A stretch of 10,876 bases of DNA from Desulfosarcina sp. Lineage in GTDB: Bacteria > Desulfobacterota > Desulfobacteria > Desulfobacterales > Desulfosarcinaceae. The notes beneath the pieces are model-generated. The model did no database searches. It was given only the letters and a program-made list of their open reading frames with translations, and was not told the DNA's origin. The position numbers and the translations under genes were made by a program. Within the stretch, counting starts at the first letter, position 1; the number at the start of each line of letters is the position of its first letter. Shown here in pieces: positions 5,540 to 10,876 of the stretch. Where the stretch lies: contig JAGTUY010000039.1 in the NCBI GenBank assembly GCA_018224455.1, positions 1-10,876 on the forward strand. The letters run 5' to 3'.

Positions 5540-8500
5540 AGAGATCACCTACGTCCAACTGCCGGAAAGCCGGATCCGAGAGATCAAAGACCTTGTGGCC
5601 GCCTGGCCCCAGGAAACCAAAGCCTTCATGCGTGCACGCCTCAATCAATATCGCCCGCCCATCGGCCTGATCAACGGCGTTCTGGAGACGGCCCTCTCCT
5701 TTTTCATGGATGCTCCTGAAAAACGTTTCAACGTACTTAAAGACCCGGATATCCTCACGGACTGGCAAAAGCGGTTTGAAATTTCGGGCCACGCCAATCC
5801 TCAGGATTCCTGGAACAAAATACTGGAAAAGGAGGTGTCCGCCAAAGATTACCGGTATCTGCTCTCTCTTCTTGAAAAGGAACTGGTAGACGTACACATT
5901 CCCCTCGAACTCCACGATCTCTTCGAAAAAGTGTACCGTGCCCACCTGCGAAAAGAGTACATTTCGGACGCCAGCGTTCCCAAGGCGTCATTACTCCTAT
6001 TTGTCGGCCCGTCCGGAAGTGGCAAGACCTCCACCGTGTCCCATGCCATTGAGCGCATCATCTTCGACAATGATGTACAGCCGGAGGTGGATCTTCATCG
6101 CAAGAAAGAGGAGGTCCTCGCCGGGGAACCGTTTTGGAAAACCATTGAAGAGATCGACCCCACGCTGGCCATCGAAATGTCTCGCCGAAAAAAAGTGAGG
6201 TTTTACAAGCGGCTCAACAGGATTCCGCTGGTGCGACGGATCATGAAAAAAAGGATCGGTCAGAGCCTCTCCAGATTGGAGGAACAGGGCATCTGGATTG
6301 ATTATGCCATGGTCACCCCCAATGATTTCCAGACCGCTCTGGCCGGTGAACCGGGCAATTATTTTAAAAAAGCCCTTGGCGATCCGCGCAGGACCGCCAT
6401 CCGGCACATCGAAGAGGCCCACAGTGCGTTTGGCAAAGCCAGCGGTCGCGACTCCGGCGTGACCCGTCAGCAGCGGACCCTGGTAGACACCTCCAATATC
6501 GTTCTGGATGAGATCATCAACGGGAAGCGGGACTGCCTGCTTGTCGCAACGACGGATCAGCCCGAGCGCTTCGATGCCACCGTTTATCGCCGGTTTGTGG
6601 AAAAGGGCAGCATCATCAACATTTCCGACTACTGGACCAACCCGGAAAACCTGAAGGAAGTGGTCCGCCTGGAACTGCTGCGCAACGACATCCTGGTATT
6701 GTCCGAACAGAACGAAAACGTATGCGAATCGGTCAGATGCCTGCATTCGGATGAGGTGTCGGCGACCGTAAATGAACTCTATTCGATATTTAAAGAGCGC
6801 GCCCTGAAGGTGATACCCTCCTATGTGCGCAAACTGATCCACTCCATCATCCAGATCAAGGGCGACTTCGTACCCGTCTACCTGGATGACGCCATGCTGG
6901 TCAGAAAAGCCTTCGAGCTGGTCGCCCAGAATTCCTATGGCGATCTTTACCAGAAGGTGGTCGGCCGCATGGACCGGGATGTTAAATGGGAAGCATACGT
7001 GGGGAGCATCAAGGATGTCTTTTCAGAGATGGCCAACAATTGCCTCTACTATAACGTGAGCGAGGAAAAAGGGGTCGTGCTCAATGGTCCGCCGGGAAGC
7101 GGAAAAACCTTTCTGGCGCGCACGTGGCTCAGTGAAAACACCGACGTCCACGATATCGCCACCAGCGCCAGCGCTCTGCAGGACCCGTCCAATCCGGTCG
7201 ACGGCGCCGTGGACAACCTGGAAAAGGTATACGATATCGCCAAAATGATCGCCCCTACGGTGGTTTTCTTCGACGAAGGGGATGCCTTGGCACCCAAGCG
7301 CAGCGGCGCCGGCGGGAATCCCTCGGACAAGCTGACCAATAAGTTTTTAAATCTGATCGATGGCGAAACGCCGCTGCACAAGGTGTTCACCGTGCTTACG
7401 ACCAACCGACTGGACATTCTGGACCCGGCCTTGATCCGGTCGAAGCGCCTCAAGGTTTTGGAAATAATAGGGATGCTGAAAAAAGAAGATATCGTTCAGA
7501 TTGTCGATAACGCGCTGGCGGATATTCCCCTGTCCGCGGATCTGACCACCGACAGCATCGTGGAAGCGGCCAAAGGCGTCTGCAATACACCGGCGGATTA
7601 TGCCGCCTTTGTCGAAAAGGCCAGGTCGCTTAGAAATACGGAATTCGAAGTGATTTTTCGCCTTCGTCAGATCCGCCATGACTCCGTTAAAACGCGAGAG
7701 AACTTTATTAAATTCAATTTCAAGACCCTCATGGGTATCCTGGAGGCATTGGACGACCAAAGCCAGTTGAAAACCGACGTTCGGGGCGCTCCCCATCGAT
7801 TTATGGAACACTATGCAACGGTTTTAAAGCTACTGGAACCGATTCAGCATTCGGACGATTACCCCATGGTGACCAGTCACCTCAAGTCGGCCCGCCACGA
7901 AATATCGGAGAGCCCCACCAAAAAAGGCAAGGTGGTTCTGGATGAGTTTCTGGAGGCGGAGCTGAGCCAGGAACCCCAGGTGGGGTTCATCATCGGCGTC
8001 GGGGCCAACGATGTCACCGGAGTTCTCCTGCCCATCGCCACCAGCCTGACCTACAGCCTCTCTTCAGAGAAGGTGATGGTCACCGGTGCGGTGTCATCGT
8101 CGTCCTCGGCCGGCGCCCAAATGGAGATGGCGGTCAAAATGACCCAGCAGAGCGCCCATGAGGCGTTGACCATGGTCAAAAACTACCTGCAGGATATGGA
8201 TTCCAAGGTCAGCGCTGCGCGTCTGCTGGGCGAGTTTCTGGACAAGTATACCATTCATCACCAGCTGCTCTCCGCCTCATACAGTGTGGGCGGGCCGTCG
8301 GCCGGATACGCCCTGGCCATCAACACCCTGTCCGCACTGATGCACCTTCCCGTCTACAATGATTTCGGCATCACGGGTGCGCCCTGGACCAAAGGGGTCA
8401 AGCGTGGGGAGGTCGGTGGTTCGGTGATCATCGGCGGGCAGCGCAAAAAAACGGAAAAGGTGCTCATGTACCTTAGGCGGATGTATATGCCGCTAAAAAA

Positions 8501-8942
8501 CTACCTGGACCTGGAAAAGGAATTTCTGGTGGGCTACTGGACCCAGGACAAGGACATTTTAGGGGTTACCCATTTCGGAGATCTGGTTCCGGAGGTGATC
8601 TGCCTGGGCCCTGAATATGAGCAGGTGCTGCAGGATCTCATTTTCATCCGAATCCGCTACAAACTGGACAAATACCAGGGAAAACCGCCGGACGAGGCGA
8701 TCAAAGAGGACATCCTGAGAAAAAAAGAGATGCTAAGGCTCCGGGCGGAAAATGAGATCAAAAACCGACTGGTTGCCCTGCGTCGCTACCTGAGAAGCCC
8801 GGCAAAAGACCCTCACATTTCGCTGGAAGAGATTTTTCGCCAACGCGAATCCAGCCTGATCCTGATGACCGACCCGCTGAAGCGCCTGCTTCAGAGAGTG
8901 CGCTCCCGCAAAAACAGGCCCGCAAAAGACCCGGAATCCTAA
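5520..8942 (+). CDS. Tandem AAA+ ATPase with C-terminal Lon-type (S16) protease domain
   Basis: This 1140-residue protein is predicted to unfold and degrade proteins using ATP. In order: a helical N-terminal region (1-155); AAA+ module 1 with Walker A GPSGSGKT (163-170), a Walker B-like IEEAH (297-301), sensor-like ATTD (343-346) and arginines 357/358; a helical linker; AAA+ module 2 with GPPGSGKT (523-530), Walker B FFDE (583-586), sensor TTN (627-629) and arginines 640/643; and a Lon-type protease domain from about 820, with GGPSAG giving the predicted nucleophile S927 and IGGQRKK giving the predicted lysine K977. A basic helical tail follows from about 1055. Ordinary Lon has one AAA+ module and about 780 residues. 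Module 2 resembles the classical AAA group (FtsH/Cdc48) more than Lon. GGAGGGAGG just upstream sets the ATG at 5520, overlapping the prohibitin-like gene by 20 bases. No membrane helix is apparent. Confidence 0.92.
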   Translation: MARRLTREITYVQLPESRIREIKDLVAAWPQETKAFMRARLNQYRPPIGLINGVLETALSFFMDAPEKRFNVLKDPDILTDWQKRFEISGHANPQDSWNKILEKEVSAKDYRYLLSLLEKELVDVHIPLELHDLFEKVYRAHLRKEYISDASVPKASLLLFVGPSGSGKTSTVSHAIERIIFDNDVQPEVDLHRKKEEVLAGEPFWKTIEEIDPTLAIEMSRRKKVRFYKRLNRIPLVRRIMKKRIGQSLSRLEEQGIWIDYAMVTPNDFQTALAGEPGNYFKKALGDPRRTAIRHIEEAHSAFGKASGRDSGVTRQQRTLVDTSNIVLDEIINGKRDCLLVATTDQPERFDATVYRRFVEKGSIINISDYWTNPENLKEVVRLELLRNDILVLSEQNENVCESVRCLHSDEVSATVNELYSIFKERALKVIPSYVRKLIHSIIQIKGDFVPVYLDDAMLVRKAFELVAQNSYGDLYQKVVGRMDRDVKWEAYVGSIKDVFSEMANNCLYYNVSEEKGVVLNGPPGSGKTFLARTWLSENTDVHDIATSASALQDPSNPVDGAVDNLEKVYDIAKMIAPTVVFFDEGDALAPKRSGAGGNPSDKLTNKFLNLIDGETPLHKVFTVLTTNRLDILDPALIRSKRLKVLEIIGMLKKEDIVQIVDNALADIPLSADLTTDSIVEAAKGVCNTPADYAAFVEKARSLRNTEFEVIFRLRQIRHDSVKTRENFIKFNFKTLMGILEALDDQSQLKTDVRGAPHRFMEHYATVLKLLEPIQHSDDYPMVTSHLKSARHEISESPTKKGKVVLDEFLEAELSQEPQVGFIIGVGANDVTGVLLPIATSLTYSLSSEKVMVTGAVSSSSSAGAQMEMAVKMTQQSAHEALTMVKNYLQDMDSKVSAARLLGEFLDKYTIHHQLLSASYSVGGPSAGYALAINTLSALMHLPVYNDFGITGAPWTKGVKRGEVGGSVIIGGQRKKTEKVLMYLRRMYMPLKNYLDLEKEFLVGYWTQDKDILGVTHFGDLVPEVICLGPEYEQVLQDLIFIRIRYKLDKYQGKPPDEAIKEDILRKKEMLRLRAENEIKNRLVALRRYLRSPAKDPHISLEEIFRQRESSLILMTDPLKRLLQRVRSRKNRPAKDPES

Positions 8943-8954
8943 ATCGGCGATAGG

Positions 8955-9009
8955 TGGCCCTTCAGAAGGCGGTCGTCACTGACCATGATTGAACGGGCCA
9001 TATTTTTTT
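8955..9009 (+). terminator. Putative intrinsic terminator of the SPFH/Lon cluster
   Basis: TGGCCC (8955-8960) pairs with GGGCCA (8995-9000), immediately followed by TA and seven Ts (9003-9009). The 34-base interval holds a small inner hairpin, GGTC (8971-8974) with GACC (8981-8984). The outer loop is longer than in a textbook terminator, so efficiency is uncertain, but the position just after the Lon-type stop codon and the T-run support the call. Confidence 0.5.
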
Positions 9010-9026
9010 ATATTTCAACAATTAAC

Positions 9027-9054
9027 TTGCTTTCGACCCAGATAGGTTTATAAT
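9027..9054 (+). promoter_or_regulatory. Sigma70-type promoter of the cold-shock gene
   Basis: TTGCTT (9027-9032) and a perfect TATAAT (9049-9054) are 16 bases apart. Transcription would start near 9061, giving a leader of about 120 bases before the ATG at 9184. Long leaders are characteristic of cold-shock genes of the CspA type, where they control message stability and translation. Confidence 0.65.
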
Positions 9055-9132
9055 GCCTCACATTCAATATGATCTCGCTTTCGTCAGGCGGGCAGCTTTT
9101 TTTCTGCAGGAAAATTCAGTACGCCAATGAAG

Positions 9133-9178
9133 CATCCTCCAGATTTAAGATTTTGAATAAATAAAAGAAAGGAGGATG
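9133..9178 (+). promoter_or_regulatory. Leader hairpin that can sequester the cold-shock gene ribosome binding site
   Basis: CATCCTCC (9133-9140) is an exact reverse complement of GGAGGATG (9171-9178), which contains the core of the Shine-Dalgarno AAAGGAGG (9168-9175). The 30-base loop between them is almost entirely A and T. Pairing would hide the ribosome binding site. An alternative fold, or binding of the loop by a cold-shock protein, would release it. The complementarity is seen directly; regulation by it is inference. Confidence 0.5.
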
Positions 9179-9183
9179 GTATC

Positions 9184-9384
9184 ATGGCCAATGGCATTGT
9201 AAAATGGTTTAACGACCAAAAGGGCTTCGGCTTCATCGAGCAGGAAGACGGACCGGATGTGTTCGTTCATCATTCAGGTATCAACGCAACCGGTTTTAAA
9301 AGCCTGAGCGAGGGCGACCGGGTGAGTTTTGACATGGAGCAAGGTCCAAAAGGACCTTCCGCCGTCAACGTCACGGTTAGCTGA
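9184..9384 (+). CDS. Cold-shock-domain protein (CspA family)
   Basis: This is a 66-residue single-domain nucleic-acid-binding protein, the usual length for CspA-type proteins. It starts with the family signature GIVKWFN, has RNP1 KGFGFI at residues 13-18 and RNP2 VFVHHS at 26-31, and ends in GPSAVNVTVS. Such proteins bind single-stranded RNA or DNA in the cytoplasm, melt secondary structure in messages and act as transcription antiterminators or general RNA chaperones; some are cold-induced and others constitutive. AAAGGAGG lies eight bases before the ATG. The gene has its own promoter, a structured leader and downstream hairpins, so it is probably monocistronic. The downstream DEAD-box helicase gene is functionally related, as both remodel RNA. 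Paralogues are common, so I assign no specific csp letter. Confidence 0.96.
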   Translation: MANGIVKWFNDQKGFGFIEQEDGPDVFVHHSGINATGFKSLSEGDRVSFDMEQGPKGPSAVNVTVS

Positions 9385-9405
9385 CAAAGGTTTCTGTGCA
9401 AAAAC

Positions 9406-9438
9406 GGGGCAGACCACCCGATCCAGGGTGACTGCCCC
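9406..9438 (+). terminator. GC-rich hairpin after the cold-shock gene
   Basis: GGGGCAG (9406-9412) pairs with CTGCCCC (9432-9438), and the interior CACCC/GGGTG extends the stem around the loop GATCCA. It begins 22 bases after the stop codon. Only TTACGTTT follows rather than a pure T-run, so on its own it is a weak terminator. It may block exonucleases or act together with the stronger hairpin about 50 bases downstream. Confidence 0.5.
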
Positions 9439-9485
9439 TTACGTTTCCCACCGCGAAAATCCCAGATTACAACCCAGAAAATGGT

Positions 9486-9516
9486 AAACCGCGGAATTGT
9501 CCGCGGGTTTTTTTTT
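9486..9516 (+). terminator. Strong intrinsic terminator
   Basis: AAACCGCGGA (9486-9495) pairs with TCCGCGGGTTT (9500-9510) around the loop ATTG, leaving a single bulged G. It runs directly into nine Ts (9508-9516). This is a textbook Rho-independent terminator, separating the cold-shock gene from the helicase gene. Confidence 0.88.
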
Positions 9517-9531
9517 CATTGCGTGCGGACG

Positions 9532-9557
9532 CTTTCCCATGCAGGCGCATGGGAAGG
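9532..9557 (+). repeat. Hairpin upstream of the DEAD-box helicase gene
   Basis: TTCCCATGC (9534-9542) and GCATGGGAA (9547-9555) are perfect reverse complements around the loop AGGC. One G-T and one C-G pair extend the stem to 11 bp (9532-9557). No T-run follows. It lies after the terminator and about 64 bases before the chosen helicase start, so it could be a leader element or an operator. I see no clear promoter for the helicase; TATAAA at 9567-9572 lacks a good -35 partner. Confidence 0.45.
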
Positions 9558-9620
9558 GCGACGTCGTATAAACTCAAGCGGCAGTCCATGGCCGTAAACT
9601 CAGACAAGGAACATAATATT

Positions 9621-10876
9621 TTGAATTTCAATACTTTTTCATTTCACCCCGCTGTTGCCCAAGGTGCCATACAAGCGGGTTATACCACGCCCACACCCAT
9701 TCAGGCCAAAGGCATTCCCGAGGTCATGAAGGGACGCGACGTAGTGGGGCTGGCCCAGACCGGCACGGGTAAAACGGCCGCGTTTGTATTGCCCATTCTC
9801 AACCGGTTGATCGATGGCCCAGGCAATCGGGTCGGTGGGCTGGTCATCGCTCCCACCCGTGAACTGGCCGAACAGATACATGGCGAATTCAAGCGCCTGG
9901 GCCGCCGGACACGCCTGCGCAGCGCCGTGGTGTATGGCGGCGTGGGGATCAATCCCCAGATCCAGGATCTCAAACGTGCCGATATTGTGGTGGCCTGCCC
10001 CGGCCGGCTGCTGGATCATATCGGCCGGCGGACCGTTGATCTTTCCCGGTTGGACGTGCTGGTCATTGACGAAGCCGATATGATGTTCGACATGGGTTTT
10101 TTTCCGGACATTCGTCGCATTCTAGCTTACCTTCCTGCAAAAAAACGCCAGACCCTGCTCTTTTCGGCCACCATGCCCAAGGAGATCCGACGCCTGGCCA
10201 ATGATGTCCTGCAAGATCCGATTACGGTTCAGATCGGTGCCACCGCTCCCGCGGAGACCGTCAGTCACGCCCTGTTCCCGGTCGCCCCGCATTTGAAGAC
10301 GGCTTTGCTGATTAAATTGTTGGGCGACACCCCGTCCGGGTCGGTCCTGGTGTTCACCCGCACCAAGCACAGAGCCAAGCACCTGGGGGAAAAGCTGTCC
10401 AAGGCCGGCTACCGCTCGACCTCACTGCAGGGCAACTTGTCCCAGGGGCGGCGCCAAGCAGCACTCAACGGCTTCCGCTCCGGAGCCTATCAAATTCTGG
10501 TGGCCACGGATATCGCCGCCCGCGGCATCGATGTCTCCAATGTTTCCCATGTCATCAATTTCGACATCCCCTCCACCCCCGAGGCCTATATTCACCGAAT
10601 CGGTCGAACCGGCCGGGCCGAACGCAGCGGAGATGCATTCACGCTGGTCACCACGGAGGATACCCAGATGGTGAGGGCGATCAATGGGGCCATCGGCAAA
10701 CCAGTGGAGCAACGCACCCTCTCGGATTTCAACTATGATGCTCCATCGGTGTCAAACGGGAAAAAGGTCAACGGCCGGGCAAATCGACCGCGTCCTGTGA
10801 TCGAACGGAGAGCGCCCAAACCCAGCACCCGTGGACGCTCAAGCAAAGGGGCCGTTGCCTTCCTCTCGCCGAATAA
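9621..10876 (+). CDS. DEAD-box ATP-dependent RNA helicase, RhlE-like (3' end outside window)
   Basis: The gene encodes 418 complete residues and runs open to the window edge. All core motifs are present in order: Q motif PTPIQ, motif I AQTGTGKT (45-52, K51), Ia PTRELA, Ib CPGRLLD, II DEAD (150-153), III SAT (182-184), IV VLVFTRT, V ATDIAARGIDV and VI HRIGRTGR (325-332). A basic, disordered-looking C-terminal extension follows, as in RhlE-type enzymes. These proteins use ATP to open short RNA duplexes in ribosome assembly, RNA decay and growth in the cold. TTG at 9621 is chosen because AAGGA (9606-9610) lies ten bases upstream and family members usually begin close to this point. An in-frame ATG at 9588 would add 11 residues but has no good ribosome binding site. 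Confidence 0.93.
   Translation, partial: MNFNTFSFHPAVAQGAIQAGYTTPTPIQAKGIPEVMKGRDVVGLAQTGTGKTAAFVLPILNRLIDGPGNRVGGLVIAPTRELAEQIHGEFKRLGRRTRLRSAVVYGGVGINPQIQDLKRADIVVACPGRLLDHIGRRTVDLSRLDVLVIDEADMMFDMGFFPDIRRILAYLPAKKRQTLLFSATMPKEIRRLANDVLQDPITVQIGATAPAETVSHALFPVAPHLKTALLIKLLGDTPSGSVLVFTRTKHRAKHLGEKLSKAGYRSTSLQGNLSQGRRQAALNGFRSGAYQILVATDIAARGIDVSNVSHVINFDIPSTPEAYIHRIGRTGRAERSGDAFTLVTTEDTQMVRAINGAIGKPVEQRTLSDFNYDAPSVSNGKKVNGRANRPRPVIERRAPKPSTRGRSSKGAVAFLSPN

Noticed and set aside
5997..6842. 281-codon reverse-strand open frame opposite the Lon-type gene
   Set aside because: It lies entirely inside the first AAA+ module, whose motifs on the + strand are unmistakable.
9639..10712. Reverse-strand open frames opposite the helicase gene
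   Set aside because: All DEAD-box motifs read in order on the + strand; these are shadows.
1..10876. CRISPR array, tRNA, rRNA, insertion sequence or attachment site
   Set aside because: No regularly spaced repeats, cloverleaf, rRNA-like sequence, transposase or terminal inverted repeats were seen.

Overview
The window is about 10.9 kb of moderately GC-rich bacterial DNA with every supported gene on the + strand. Strong Shine-Dalgarno sites, tightly packed or overlapping genes, a TATAAT promoter and U-tailed terminators all indicate a bacterium. Gene content and style fit a Gram-negative such as a Desulfobacterota (deltaproteobacterial) species; that placement is an inference, because no rRNA or species marker is present.

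Layout. (1) 259-1835: two small genes, each encoding an N-terminal membrane helix followed by a coiled coil. The first ends in an unnamed globular domain, the second in a long Pro/Ser/Thr-rich tail. (2) 2088-8942: a four-gene cluster encoding an SPFH (stomatin/prohibitin-like) protein with three C-terminal zinc ribbons, a duplicated zinc-ribbon protein, a membrane-anchored prohibitin/HflC-like SPFH protein, and an 1140-residue protein with two AAA+ modules followed by a Lon-type (S16) Ser-Lys protease domain. Genes 1-2 and 3-4 of this cluster overlap by 17 and 20 bases. (3) 9027-9516: a cold-shock-domain gene with its own promoter, a long leader that can hide its ribosome binding site, and two downstream hairpins. 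(4) 9621-end: a DEAD-box RNA helicase of RhlE type, cut off by the window edge.

How the genes may work together. The 2088-8942 cluster resembles, in logic, the HflK/HflC-FtsH pairing, in which SPFH proteins build a membrane scaffold around an AAA+ protease. Here the protease is a Lon-type enzyme with tandem AAA+ modules, and two zinc-ribbon proteins take the place of adaptors. I know of no characterised system with this composition, and it is the strongest candidate for an undescribed system in the window. The cold-shock protein and the DEAD helicase form a separate RNA-chaperone neighbourhood.
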